64,000 nucleotides of DNA, taken from assembly GCA_029964075.1 (NCBI GenBank), contig CM057149.1, forward strand, positions 14,460,197-14,524,196. Reading direction: 5' to 3'. The notes below the pieces were generated by a model, which made no database searches, was not told the origin of the DNA, and saw only the letters and a list, made by a program, of their open reading frames with translations. Shown piece by piece: positions 22,421 to 33,769 of this stretch (positions are counted from its first letter, which is position 1; each line of letters begins with the position of its first letter). Origin of the DNA: Patiria pectinifera. Its lineage: Eukaryota; Echinodermata; Asteroidea; Valvatida; Asterinidae. A program made the translations under genes and the position numbers.

Positions 22421-24059
22421 CCACCCCACCCAGCTGTTCACTTGTTCATCCTACCACCTGCATCTCCTCACATGCACACAACTATTCTTCATTTTGACTC
22501 CGCCTTTTTTCTTTTAGTTACTTTACTCTTTAGAAGATTAGGGGCACTCTCTGAAGACGGTCAGAGCTGAACCAGGTGGTATTTATATAATAGGGTGTTG
22601 GCAGTAAGGTTTAATAGAGAGGTATTGTGACAATGAAGTCAGTTCTAGCGAGCACTCCACAGTGAAAACACTATTGTCGAAATAACGTTTATAGAAATAT
22701 ATTTGAAAAAAAAAGATTATTTGTGGCAACATATGTTATAATACAAGGTGAAGTCCAACACCTTCACGGAGGAGAGCGTTGAATGTTGTTGGGCACAGGT
22801 TTTCAGAGCATTTTAACAATTTTATCTCTGTTTTTTCCTGGACGTCGCGTTCTCCGATGATGTGTTATCTTAATCTTGCATAATACAACATGGTATATTT
22901 AAGATGTGAGACTTGGTATTCTAAAGTCTTGATAATGGGTTTAATGTGACCAAACTTGCAATTTCATTTTGTTATTAGAGTGCAAATTTGTCACTTGTTC
23001 ATTTTGTTAATGGTCCAAAAGGATCTTGTCATTGGAAGGGCAAACAGGCTTTGCCAATTTTGTTAACTGTTAATTGTTAATGTATAATCTTATTATCAGA
23101 GGGCAAACAATCTTTGCCATCAGCAATAAACGGCGGAAACAGGCGGCGCTCAAAGTGCTCTGCTTTCGCCTAATATAAAATATGTGTTATAAGTGTGATT
23201 TATGTCATTAGTATAGATAAGACCACAATGTTATGTGCGGGTTGTCGAAACATAAAGGTGTCGGAACAAAGGGGCGTCGGAGCAGTCATCGGCTTCCATG
23301 GGCGACTTTTGTCGACAAGAAATAGCCCCCTGCTGGTTCCCATTGGCGACTTTAGTCGACCAGGAAACCACACACAAAACACCCTCAACACAGATATATT
23401 CACTACTTTTCAGAAAGGCGGCATGTTGATATGTTTGGCCGCCCATACATCAACTATATACCAGCTGAAAGAGTGTTTTCGGATCTTTTTATTGGTGTGG
23501 CTTATTCATAGTGTTACCATACAAACAAAATGAGAAAAGTGCTTCAGAAGTATCCACGCACAATTTGAGGTATGGAGTGCCATTTGGTCATGTGGTGAAA
23601 TGGCTTGCAGTTTGATAATTGGGACCAGATGAACAAAAAGGCATAACTTTCTTATATTTGCACGTATGGACTTCATTTTTACATCACATAAAAGGGTACG
23701 GTTCAAGGAACAAACTTTACGCACAACATTTATGATTTTAATCACTCCTTGGCAATGAAAATCTGGGTTGAAAAAAGTTAGTTTTTGACTCGTGCTCATT
23801 TTGTTCACGCTCTAGTGATTTCCGCATGACTGAGCAAACAATTTGGTCCTGGGAGAGCCTAGTCAATAAACAATGTGGGCATGAAAGGGTTAAAAAAATA
23901 CTTCAATTGGAGGCACGAGTGGCGGGCACAATTGCAGAATACCCCGCCACTCGATCTATCCACCTCGTAGCCGGCTACGAGGTCACGGTTGGTTGACCTC
24001 AATAAACATTCTCAGCGCTACTTGCATGTACTATGCGTCATGCTCCATTGCACTTCCAC
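22421..24059. other. Intergenic, little recognised
   Basis: 22540-22620 follows the Penelope remnant and may be its 3' tail (GAAGACGGTCAGAGCTGAAC). A diverged pair GGCGACTTTTGTCGAC / GGCGACTTTAGTCGAC sits near 23300-23355. No convincing coding region. Confidence 0.4.
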
Positions 24060-24065
24060 TTCTTA

Positions 24066-24222
24066 ACCGCGTAGCCGCCAACAGGGTAGTTGGTTTGGAC
24101 TTAGAATTTTTTCAGCAACTCCCATTCCTTTTGTGTTGCTTCGTTCTCAAGCATATTCAAGGGGACTCCCACTCATCCGCGTAGCCGTCAACAGGGTGGT
24201 TGGTTTGGACTTAGAAATTTTT
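24066..24222 (+). repeat. Two direct copies of GTAGCCGCCAACAGGGTAG
   Basis: A 45-bp block (CGCGTAGCCG.CAACAGGGT then GTTGGTTTGGACTTAGAA) occurs at 24068 and 24179, a period of about 112 bp. Confidence 0.75.
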
Positions 24223-24225
24223 GCT

Positions 24226-24970
24226 CCATTTAGGATTGCTTTGGCCTAAAATATTGCCAAAATTCATCAATACATCAATCCTTTGCCAAGTAAGTGCCAA
24301 AAAGGTGAAACAGTTTCCATTGGTAAAAAGTGCAACTCGAAATCGGGGAAAGCAAGTGTTTAGTTTACTCATAAAAAGAGGTAAGGTATCAGAACTAAAG
24401 AATTAGCAGTGGGCCTACCTTTTTCCCATTGCAGAAAAATAACAGTGTGTCCACCGTATCTCCCATTTTGGCCACTGTTCTTTGGAGTTGAAGTGAGCAA
24501 AACCCCTTGGCACTGGTTTTAGATGTTCATCCGGCACTCGTCAGTATAAAAATGCGATGTTGCGGGCAACGTATAATTATGTATACGCATGTATGTACCA
24601 GAGCGAACCGGATTAGACCCGTATATTCTAGATGATAGTCAAAGTGTAATATTGATCATCCGCCTTATCAAATCCTTTGTGGTCAAAAGGACCCTATGTA
24701 AATCGACCAAAGCGCACGGCCAGATGACCTTGGACACATAGCGATAAGCTCCCGGGCTCTGGGTATACACACTAGCACTGACTAGCACGTACAATAATCA
24801 GACCCTATAGGCGCTGTGCCATGAGCAACGGTAAATTTTATTGGAGTTTAGATGAACAATTCTTTTGTAAATGGATACACGCGAGCCTAAACCTCGACCA
24901 ATCACACAATAAGAGTTATATTGTTGGAAAGCTGACGAGACGAAGAAAAATGATTCGAGAGATCTATATA
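24226..24970. other. Intergenic, no feature recognised
   Basis: No repeats or reading frames of note on either strand apart from short AT-rich tracts. Confidence 0.4.
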
Positions 24971-25191
24971 AGGGGCCATTCAGAATTTTCAATGTTTTAA
25001 AATTTCGATCTTTTTTCCAAATTGTGGGTGGGTGGGTCAAGCTAAATAATTGAAAATCGAAATTCACTTTCCATGGAAAAAGATAAAAAAAGAAAAGAAA
25101 GATAGATCTTTTGACTTGCCTGAACTACGCGCAAACGTTCCGATATCGCGATGCGTGTTTCTTTTCCAACTTCGTCCCCTGTATGCACTGT

Positions 25192-25376
25192 CAGTGGCGT
25201 AGCCAGGAATTTTTCAGTGGGTGGGGGGGGGGGGGGGGGGGGGCGCTGGAACATTTCATGGGGGGGGGCGTCATGTAGATCAATGATAATTTTTTTAGAA
25301 ACTCTAAATCTCAGTGGGGGAGGCGACTGGGGGGGGGGGCGACAAGGTGCCCCCCCCCCCCGTGGCTACGCCACTG
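25192..25376. repeat. CAGTGGCGTAGCCA foldback element with poly-G
   Basis: A 185-bp element with 14-bp perfect inverted ends CAGTGGCGTAGCCA / TGGCTACGCCACTG. It contains long G runs near 25225-25245, 25261-25268 and 25330-25340 and a C run near 25350-25361. Widespread-looking MITE type, nested in the 24971-26404 element. Possible G-quadruplex former. Confidence 0.85.
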
Positions 25377-26246
25377 CAGGTCATACAGTTAAAGTTTATG
25401 TAAACTTGTATGAAAAGTCAAAGAAAAGTAACTCCCATGATCTATTTGACACCAAGTTTGTGTTAACTTGCCGGTAACGCCCTAAAAAAATATCCAGACA
25501 AATATGTTTATTTTGTAACATTTTATGTTCGTCTGTCGGTCTTCTATGCTGTTATGTTTACTTTTAGGTACCTTCAATGGTACTATGTTTAATTAACCTG
25601 TTCATTTGTTTAATTCAACTAATAACGCTCATATAGTTGCCAAATATGGCACTAACAAGTTTGAGGTCGGCAATTTCGTCTTTAAAAATCTGGGTACGTC
25701 GGGTTACCGTACACACAATTGTCCTGGAAACAACAGTACCAAAGTACAGAAAGTCGTACGCAAGAGCTCCCCAGCAAGTATCGCTGACGCCATTATGATT
25801 CCAAAATTTCTCACTGTGTCACACTGTGAAATATCTAAACAGCGTCGTTGTATTGTGAACACATAAAAGCATTTAAGTCGCGTTCTTGCACACTTTTTGC
25901 GTGTCGACATAGATATCCTTGAACCACTGCCCCTGCTTTGCATAACAAGTGCACATGAATGAACGATTCGACTTTTATTCAAAGAAATTTCTATGTACAG
26001 TCACCAGACTCTATTCAGTAAAGTCCCCGTCAAAACGAAAGTAAACAATCCACGTGCTAACGCACGGCTACACCATCGTACAGTGTGGCAGGGACACCAA
26101 CAAGTAACACAACAACTAAACATTTTTAAAAAAAAAGATAAATATTCTGATTGAATTTCGTTAAAAGATACTTGTTGGTGAGGTATCACATATTTTATCA
26201 CATAAAAGAGGAAGACCGACAACTTCACGCCGTCACTGAACTAGAC

Positions 26247-26302
26247 ACACATGTACATGGTGTTCAAGTACATGTACATGCAAGTGCATGTACATGTACA
26301 TG
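26247..26302. repeat. ACATGT-rich simple repeat
   Basis: Repeated CATGTACATG palindromes (GTACATGTACATGCAAGTGC and TGTACATGTACATG). Lies inside the 24971-26404 element. Confidence 0.8.
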
Positions 26303-26404
26303 TTCAGTTTTTTATTAATCGAAATTAGGGGTGGGTGGGTGGGTCAAAATAATTTGGGGAAAAAGTCGAAATTTTAAAACATTGAAAATTCTGAATGGCC
26401 CCTA

Positions 26405-26965
26405 AGCTCCCAGGTGGCGCTATTTAATGTTGTGATGATATTAATGGACCATGCAGTTCTTGGCTGAACGCGTGGTTTACACACAAAACAGGGAGGTTTT
26501 GACTAAAAAAAATGCAGTGTTCAACATCATTTCGCGAGTGAAAATCAGTGTTTTATTCATTTTTTCTTTCATTTTCTGAAAGAGTATATTGTTAGGGTCA
26601 CACTGTAGTGACATCGAAGGTATACTCTGTCGAATAGTGAAGTGGTGGCGACAGATGTGAAAAAGGCCCGTTTTTAATGATATTTTCGCCGTGTTCTCTC
26701 ATAGAGGTTGCACATAAAAACCGGCCCAGTGGGTTAGTTCCCCAAAGGAATTCAGTTTCGTATCAAAAGCCAACCTTCAACCTTATCTAGTTTATTCATA
26801 GAGCAAGGAACAGATATAACTACATTTTGTACAATGTACCATGACCGTTAATTGAGCAATACATGCTACCAAGGTAGCCTTCAGTTGACCAATACAATGC
26901 GTATGCACAGAGCACTGTTTGCCACCTCAGTTTCGTGTCCCGAGGTCACGCACGCATGGCCCAAC
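26405..26965. other. Intergenic, no feature recognised
   Basis: Non-coding sequence between the TIR element and the long inverted repeat. No homology noticed elsewhere in the window. Confidence 0.4.
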
Positions 26966-27496
26966 AGCCTACGCGAGATTTTACGAGACTGTATTCGAGA
27001 CTACAGAAAAACACGCAAAGTACCTGGATACATGCACTGTTTGGCCAAGATGGCTAGGTTAGTGAAAAGTTGAAATTGTGTGCTTTATTTTGATACCAAA
27101 TATAACTGCTTTTGACAAAAAGAAAGTGTTGTTACGATGTGTCAAACAAAAATAGCAACAAATGAGAGGGCCGATAGTTTTTAGGTGTACATTCGATTTT
27201 TAAAAAAGGCCGAAAGAAATAGCAAGGTGCATTTGATAGATGATAGTCTACGCTTCATCTTCATGTGAAACACGTGCAGGAGACTTTTATATTTTTGGTA
27301 TCGCCGGTTGAAAATTGAAGACTTCTGCGAGATTTCATGATTTGCAATCACAGTCATGTACGCGTGTAAACATATAGGCCTGAAAATTGTAACTAGCACG
27401 CGCGAACGTGCAATGAATGACTCATGAATATAAAGCAGGCCGGCCATCTGGAGCTCGACCAATCAGTGGGCATTGTGGAGTCACAAGGTCACCGTG
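26966..27496 (+). repeat. Left arm of long inverted repeat (531 bp)
   Basis: Pairs with 28185-28716. The outer end is AGCCTACGCGAGATT, the inner end CACAAGGTCACCGTG. By eye the arms differ at only a handful of sites (for example GACTACAG versus GACAACAG, and GGATACATG versus GCATACATG), so identity is about 98%. Both arms have the same 93-codon open frame facing inward from each side, most likely a by-product. See the paired right arm. Confidence 0.95.
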
Positions 27497-28184
27497 TCTG
27501 GGTTCTTTGCTCTGGTTCTGGTCGTTACGCACAGATCGGTACGGAATAATAATAATAATAATAAAGAGCATTTATAAAGCAACCTCGTCCCCAGGGTGTC
27601 GAGCAGTACGCGCCCACCACTACCTGCTCTGTCACCCTGGTATTGGATCATTTGCATGTGCAATATTTTTGAACACGTAGGCAAATTAGGAGTAGTCTGG
27701 TGCCTGCCTGTGCGTTACATTTCCGTTTGTTTTTGTATGCGGTGTCTGGGGTAAAAACAGAATCAATTCGTCGCAGCGCGAGCCATGGCGTGAGTTACGA
27801 AAACATGATTTTATTTTAATTAAACTGTTACGATCTTAACGAGACAACATGCAGTATCACATTTCATATCAATTTTAACAAACTGGAAAGGAAAGGAATA
27901 TTTTCGAGAAGGCGTGGACGAATGATCGCGAAAACACTTACTGCACGTTGTGAATAACAACACCAAGTACACGATATAAATCCATTTCTAGCCATTTGCG
28001 GTATCGAATCAGGATGCAGGAAGGATCGAAGTTTCCTTTCCAGGGTTTACTATTCGCTCGTACCCCCCGCCCTGCAAACAGGACGCTGGGATACTCTGAT
28101 GAATTCACGCTGTGATTGGTTGGATTTTGCGTGACCTGTGACCTGCGCGTCATCACGGTCATGACTCTGCAAGGTTTAACTCTT
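27497..28184. other. Spacer of the long inverted repeat (688 bp)
   Basis: Holds an (AAT)n tract plus AAAGAGCATTTATAAAGC at 27546-27580, the type of end seen on tRNA-derived SINEs, then unremarkable sequence. No transposase or gene recognised. Confidence 0.6.
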
Positions 28185-28716
28185 CACGGTGACCTTGTGA
28201 CTCCACAATGCCCACTGATTGGTCGAGCTCCAGATGGCCGGCCTGCTTTATATTCATGAGTCATTCATTGCACGTTCGCGCGTGCTAGTTACAATTTTCA
28301 GGCCTATATGTTTACACGCGTACATGACTGTGATTGCAAATCATGAAATCTCGCAGAAGTCTTCAATTTTCAACCGGCGATACCAAAAATATAAAAGTCT
28401 CCTGCACGTGTTTCACATGAAGATGAAGCGTAGACTATCATCTATCAAATGCACCTTGCTATTTCTTTCGGCCTTTTTTAAAAATCGAATGTACACCTAA
28501 AAACTATCGGCCCTCTCATTTGTTGCTATTTTTGTTTGACACATCGTAACAACACTTTTTTTGTTGTCAAAAGCAGTTATATTTGGTATCAAAATAAAGC
28601 ACACAATTTCAACTTTCCACTAACCTAGCCATCTTGGCCAAACAGTGCATGTATGCAGGTACTTTGCGTGTTTTTCTGTTGTCTCGAATACAGTCTCGTA
28701 AAATCTCGCGTAGGCT
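28185..28716 (-). repeat. Right arm of long inverted repeat (532 bp)
   Basis: Near-perfect reverse complement of 26966-27496. The one visible length change is in GACAACAAAAAAAGTG versus GACAAAAAGAAAGTG. Single-stranded DNA or RNA of this locus would fold into a ~530-bp hairpin. It could be a foldback transposon, a recent inverted duplication, or an assembly artefact. Confidence 0.95.
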
Positions 28717-28819
28717 AGTCGGGGGTCTTAGGGATATTTTGGTTCACATTCTTCCAAAAGCACCAAATTTGGCACAGATGTCGTCCATACCATACTATTT
28801 CGATTTTTGACGGGCGCCA

Positions 28820-29160
28820 AGACGGGCGCCACGCGGGGCCGCCATATTGGCAAAATCCAATATGGCCGCCAATCGGGTCAGAGGTCAATTGAACTAAATG
28901 AGCTAGAATCATAAATAATACCACTTTTCAGGTATTTTTGGGGTCGAGCAATTTAAATCTGATGTTATTTTAACGATTTGAGGCAAGACAGATGCCCCAA
29001 GGGACCGCCATATTGGCAAAATCCAAAATGGCCGCCACATATATCACAGTTAAAAAAATAACGAGCAAAAATCTTAAATAATACCACCTTTAATGGGTTT
29101 TCGGGGTCACAGAATCTAAATATGATGTCATTTTAATGATTCGAGGCAAATAAGACGACC
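28820..29160. repeat. Tandem pair with CCGCCATATTGGCAAAATCC palindromes
   Basis: Two ~165-bp units starting near 28836 and 29004. Each opens with CCGCCATATTGGCAAAATCC followed by an AA.ATGGCCGCC inverted partner, then a shared AATAATACCAC.TTT and GGGGTC segment. Confidence 0.85.
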
Positions 29161-29495
29161 CCTCTTTTCCCCAAGGCGGAAAAGTAGCCATCTTGAAAAA
29201 CGATTCCTCCACAACATGGCAACATAGCGCCACTTTCGAACCCAATAGCATCCAAAATGCTCAGAATGGGAAGCCCCAAGTCCGGGTCAGAGGTTCATTA
29301 CCATATCTCTTCAATTCCCCAATTTTACGGCGCTCAGAACTCTCTAACTGAAAAGTAATATAGAATATTTTGAGGGTATATACTTTTATTCATGAGCTCG
29401 GCGGATGGATTTAGGCCTATTTACCAGTGTGCACCCTTGTCAGTCGTAGTCGGATTCTGCGTAGAGTGAGGGTGTCCCATTTGAGAGAAGACAGC

Positions 29496-29626
29496 ATGCT
29501 GTTAACAATCCCGGAACATACCGTTATTTCGTTTTTCTGTCGATGGTTCGTTTACTGTTTTTGTTTTGGAGGAAATCTAAAACTGTAAAACGAAATAACG
29601 GTATGCCCCGGGATTGTTAACGCTGG
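29496..29626. repeat. Foldback hairpin, 130 bp
   Basis: GTTAACAATCCCGGAACATA at 29500 pairs with TATGCCCCGGGATTGTTAAC at 29603, followed inward by ACCGTTATTTCGTTTT / AAAACGAAATAACGGT. Stem of about 36 bp. Confidence 0.85.
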
Positions 29627-30457
29627 ATCTCCACAATACGTGTACTCCAGTTTGGGTCTTACTAATGACTTGTATGCATGCGTTCTCTTTGACGGATTTA
29701 CTGCATGCCTTTTCACGGTCACTTGATTTATGTGTGTGCGCTTTTACAATGTGCTTCTACAATGGCGACGATCTTTTCCCGCGTTCTTTGTGAAAAATCG
29801 AAGTTGGTGAAAACATTAGGTGCACTTTACGACATCACGTTCACGAGATTTTTTGTAGATGAAGGTTCATTCTTTCCTGTGATTACTCGTCGTTGTTGAA
29901 TGAAAACGGAAATTTCATCACGCAATTTTTAGTCGATTTGTCTGTGAAATAATATCGTCAAAATCCATCTAATTCCTTTTTTTTTTTTAGAAAAAATACC
30001 TCGACAGATGTATGTGGTAGGTCTTTAACTACCTAAAATAGCTTTGTTTGTGTGGATCGATTGTGGTTTGCCATGAAAATCGCGAATTTTCTGAAGCCCT
30101 TTTTACGGCCATCGTTCGCTATGGCCTCGCGTTGCTGTCAGTTGTGTGGACGAGAAAATAGAGCAGTTTTACTCGTGACACGGCAACAACTCGTCCGTGT
30201 ACAGTGTGTCCGGGCTGGCGCGGGGCGTAATCGCACAGCTTCGCTCGGTCCCCCCCCCCTCCCCCTCCCCCGTCCAGCAAACAGGGCGCTGGGAAGGGAA
30301 GATGAGCTTCACCAACTAGATCAGACAGTGCTGAGACGCAAGACTCGACGACATCGCGTGGACTAACTCGGAACGACATCTGAACTTTTTCACACATCGA
30401 GCATCGGCATCTTTCAGGTCGTGCATTGTCGGCAGTGGAGCCGAGGTTAGTTTAACC
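29627..30457. other. Intergenic, no gene supported
   Basis: Contains a C-rich tract (30250-30272) and open frames on both strands without family resemblance. Possibly promoter-like GC-rich DNA near 30180-30370, but nothing decisive. Confidence 0.4.
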
Positions 30458-30814
30458 TATGGTGGCTTTAAAGGGACATCGCACATATATATTGACGCCA
30501 ATATTGACGCCAATATTCACGACATGGCATCCATGTCGCAAATATTTGCGCCATCGGACATGGACCCAAAACGCAAATATTTGCGCCAATATTGACGCCA
30601 ATATTGACGACATTGACCCAAGTCGCAAATATTGACGCCAATATTGACGACATGGACCAAGTCGCAAATATTGACGCCAATATTGACGCCAGTATTCACG
30701 ACATGGTCTCCATCGCAAATATTGACGCCAATATTGACGCCAATATTCACGACATGGTCTCCATGTCGCAAATATTCACGCCAATATTTGCGATGTCCCT
30801 TTCAAGCCACCATA
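30458..30814. mobile_element. TIR element filled with an AATATTGACGCC minisatellite
   Basis: Ends TATGGTGGCTTTAAAGGGAC / complement (about 28 bp, two mismatches), flanked by TTAACC on both sides (30452-30457 and 30815-30820), a likely target duplication. The whole interior is a mixture of AATATTGACGCC and GACATGG..C.A.GTCGCAA units. Open frames on both strands are products of the repeat. Non-autonomous. Confidence 0.85.
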
Positions 30815-30864
30815 TTAACCGGTTGAAAAAAATAATCCAAAACGGATCAGAGTTTGTCCTCTGT

Positions 30865-31856
30865 CCGGTGTCGTGCCAAAAACCGTCCGGTGCCAAATAG
30901 TGTCCGCTGAGCATGCGCAGTAGGCGCCAGACACTATTTGGCATGTAGTACATGCCAAATAGTGTCCGGTGCCAAATAGTGTCCGGGCGCCGTCGATCGA
31001 GCGAGAACAAGGGCGCACACAGTTACGTCCTGCCGGACAGTATTAAGCTGGAAAAATCGGACAGTATTTTGCAAGGGGAATCGGACAATATTTGGCAGGG
31101 CGGGGCCCCCGGACAGTATTTGTTGGCAGGAAAAATCGGACAATACTCAGTGGCGGGGAATCAGACAATATTTGGCAGGGGGAATCGGACAGTATTTAGC
31201 AGGAAAAATCGGACATTTTTTTCGCAGGGAAATCGGACACTATTTGGCAGGGGGAATCGGACACTGTTTAGCAGGAAAAATCGGACAGTATTTGACAGGA
31301 AAAATTGGACAGTATTTGGCAGGGGGGAATCGGACAATATTTGGCAGGAGGAATCGGACAGCTTGGCAGGAAAAATCGGACAATTTTTGGCAGGAAAAAT
31401 CGGACAGTGTTAGGTGGGAGCATGGGAGAAACCGTTAAATATAACGTTGGTTATATAATGCTACACACAGCACATACTACTACACACACTTCACACGTCG
31501 TTAGGCCTACGTACCTACTGCATGCCAAACAGGTGAACTGACGCGAAAAAAACACACAAACATTTTGCACAAATATAATGTTTAAACTATTAGGGAAACC
31601 AAGTCAAATAGTTATCACAGATAACAAGGAAAACGTTAAAACAGATTGTAAAAAGCAAATTCAGGTGAAAAGAGATCTTTTCTATACGATGTATTGACAG
31701 CTCGACAAGGCACGCAATAGGATGCACGCTAAGCGCGGACACTATTTGGCAAGCGTCCGTAAACAACGTGACGTCATAGACGCATGACCAATCAGATCGC
31801 ATTATGCTAATTAGCGGACACTATTTGGCACCGGACGGTTTTTGGCACGACACCGG
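30865..31856. mobile_element. 992-bp element with 44-bp perfect TIRs and internal satellite
   Basis: The left end 30865-30908 and right end 31813-31856 are perfect 44-bp inverted repeats beginning CCGGTGTCGTGCCAAAAACC and containing TGCCAAATAGTGTCCG. From about 31040 to 31415 lie about 15 units of the type AATCGGACAGTATTTGGCAG, a variant of the reverse complement of that TIR motif. Further motif copies are at 30935-30990 and 31735-31760. No transposase. The 153-codon open frame at 30952-31413 is satellite translation. Confidence 0.9.
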
Positions 31857-32170
31857 CACTCAAACGGTTGTGTCGTAACGAAATCGTAATAGTATGACGT
31901 AATCGGCAGTGGTCGTACGTACTTCGGCAAATTTTATCAAGCTGACTTTGATACAACCATTACGACGTGAAATTCCGTAGATGACGTCCCGTTTCGGAGT
32001 CGTTTCGGCATCGGTACTCAATCGGTTGTGTTGGTACTCTGTCGGTTATGTCGTAACTAGATCGGGACTCAGTCGTGACAACAAATTAAAACGGATCGAT
32101 GTCGTAGCGAAGTCGTAATATTCGGTTCGAGGTCGTTTTGGTGTCGTAGTATTCGGGACGGCCGTATCAC
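31857..32170. repeat. Degenerate GTCGTAA-rich stretch
   Basis: Many loosely spaced GTCGTAA, TCGGTT and GTCGTTT motifs (for example 31870-31905, 31995-32075 and 32100-32155) suggest an old, decayed short tandem repeat. Confidence 0.5.
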
Positions 32171-32710
32171 TGGAGCTCGGAATACAAATTTAAATTTGGC
32201 GCCACATTTCCTACGTATTTGTTTGGTACGATTTTCAAGATATTTTTTAAATCTCATGGTCTTGGCGGGGCCTTGGTCTTTGGTCTTGGATGTGTGACTA
32301 ACGTCTACACGTAATAGGGGCTATAGAGGATTCATCATGCGCCGATTGCTTCAACAGCCCACAATTTTCCTGAAGTTGTTAATGTTCACACGTGGAGACC
32401 AGATTCAAATGATGTGATATTGGTTTTAAGTAGGCAGGTTTCAGATTTGGTGCATCCATCATAATGGAAAACATGGAAGAAAAAACGCTAACACAGAAAA
32501 AAATCCTCGCATCTTTGTTTTCACCACCACAAGAATTTTCTCCAAATTAGTCAAGTTGTTTTAAAAATGATAAGGTATCAGTCACGTTGGACTGCGGTGT
32601 ACATGTAACTTGAACGATTGAATGAACTTAGGTATTAAAAAAAAATGAAATCAATCTTTCAGCTCAACTCCAGACACGTTCCCTTGTGATTTTTTGTCCA
32701 TTGTTCTACT
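32171..32710. other. Intergenic, no feature recognised
   Basis: AT-rich non-coding sequence. No repeat partner seen in the window. Confidence 0.4.
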
Positions 32711-33213
32711 ACAGGGCGAGTAAAAAAAAACCCGAAACCCAATTGTCGAGACTACTGTTTTATTGAAGTTCTGCATGTAGCACTTTCAAAATCTAGGATA
32801 TGAAAGCCCGATTCATCAGCTTTTTTTAGTACAAAAATCATTCAAATCACTTATGTACTTTTCAAGTTACGGAATTTTAAACCAATCACCGTTTAAGGTT
32901 CTGTCCACCGATCACAAAAAAAAGGTGTGCGTTCTTTCAGCAAAACGAAAACAATTCACACACATCCCTGTGATTTCTTTTAAATTGTTGAAAGAACACT
33001 GATCTTTTTTGTGATCCGTGGACAGAACCTTAAAACGGTGGTCGCATTTAAAATTCTGTAACTTGAAAAGTACATGTGATTTGAATGATTATTGTACTAA
33101 AAGAAAGCTTGTGAAGTGGGCTTTCATATCCTACATTTTGAAAATGCTACACGCAGAACTTTCCTAAAACAATGTCCCAACATTTGGGTTTCGTGTTTTT
33201 TTTACTCACCCTA
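32711..33213. repeat. 500-bp near-full palindrome, CAGGG.GAGTAAAA family
   Basis: Arms of roughly 225 bp: ACAGGGCGAGTAAAA at the left, TTTACTCACCCT at the right, with paired inner blocks AAGGTTCTGTCCACC / GTGGACAGAACCTT and GTACTTTTCAAGTTAC / GTAACTTGAAAAGTAC. Flanked by TA. Shares terminal sequence with 2508-2887, so one transposase may have moved both. Confidence 0.9.
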
Positions 33214-33769
33214 TATTGTAGTAATGATCATTAGTGCTACTTCAGACAGTCAATAACAAAGTAAGACACACTGAGCAATTTCATTTCGAAAAAAAATCCA
33301 CACATTTTATTTTTATCAATAATGTACATAAGCAAACAATGCTCATAACATGAATAACATGAATGACTACATGTACAAGTACCTTCAATTGTTTGATAAA
33401 TGTACATGCACTGTTAAATAGCAGTGGATAAGCCATAAACAATGTGTGAAAAGTGGAGAAATTTGTTGGGTTTTTTTTTAAGGGGGGGGGGGGAATTGGT
33501 CATATTAACACCCCTACATGTATCTCTGAATATCCTATTTACAATTACCTGTACAGTCAGCTCATTCATACCAAAAATACTGTACAGTCAATTTCAAATG
33601 CGGCCGTAAAACAGGGAATAACAAAACTGCTTTAAAATATTACATACATGTACATGACTGTATATCTGCAAGATCTACAAAAGAAACAAATGGCTAATGG
33701 TTTGCAATACCGGTACATATACGGCTGTAACATAAGTGAACTCCTTGTGTGATTGAAGCAGATTTGCTG
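33214..33769. other. Intergenic, no feature recognised
   Basis: AT-rich, with a poly-G run (33483-33493) and several TACATGTA motifs. Confidence 0.4.

Larger units (their letters stand above)
24971..26404. mobile_element. 1.43-kb TIR element, no transposase seen
   Basis: The left end (AGGGGCCATTCAGAATTTTC...AAAATTTCGA) is inverted at the right end (26340-26404, ...TTGAAAATTCTGAATGGCCC), about 60 bp of inverted repeat that runs into GTGGGTGGGTGGGTCAA on both sides. The interior holds a nested foldback (25192-25376) and no recognisable transposase. Probably a non-autonomous DNA transposon. Confidence 0.75.

Noticed and set aside
27181..28500. Identical 93-codon frames on opposite strands
   Set aside because: Explained by the two arms of the long inverted repeat. 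No domain, no start or splice context.
30952..31413. 153-codon frame of GQYLAGKI-type repeats
   Set aside because: Translation of the internal satellite of a TIR element; open frames also occur in other phases.
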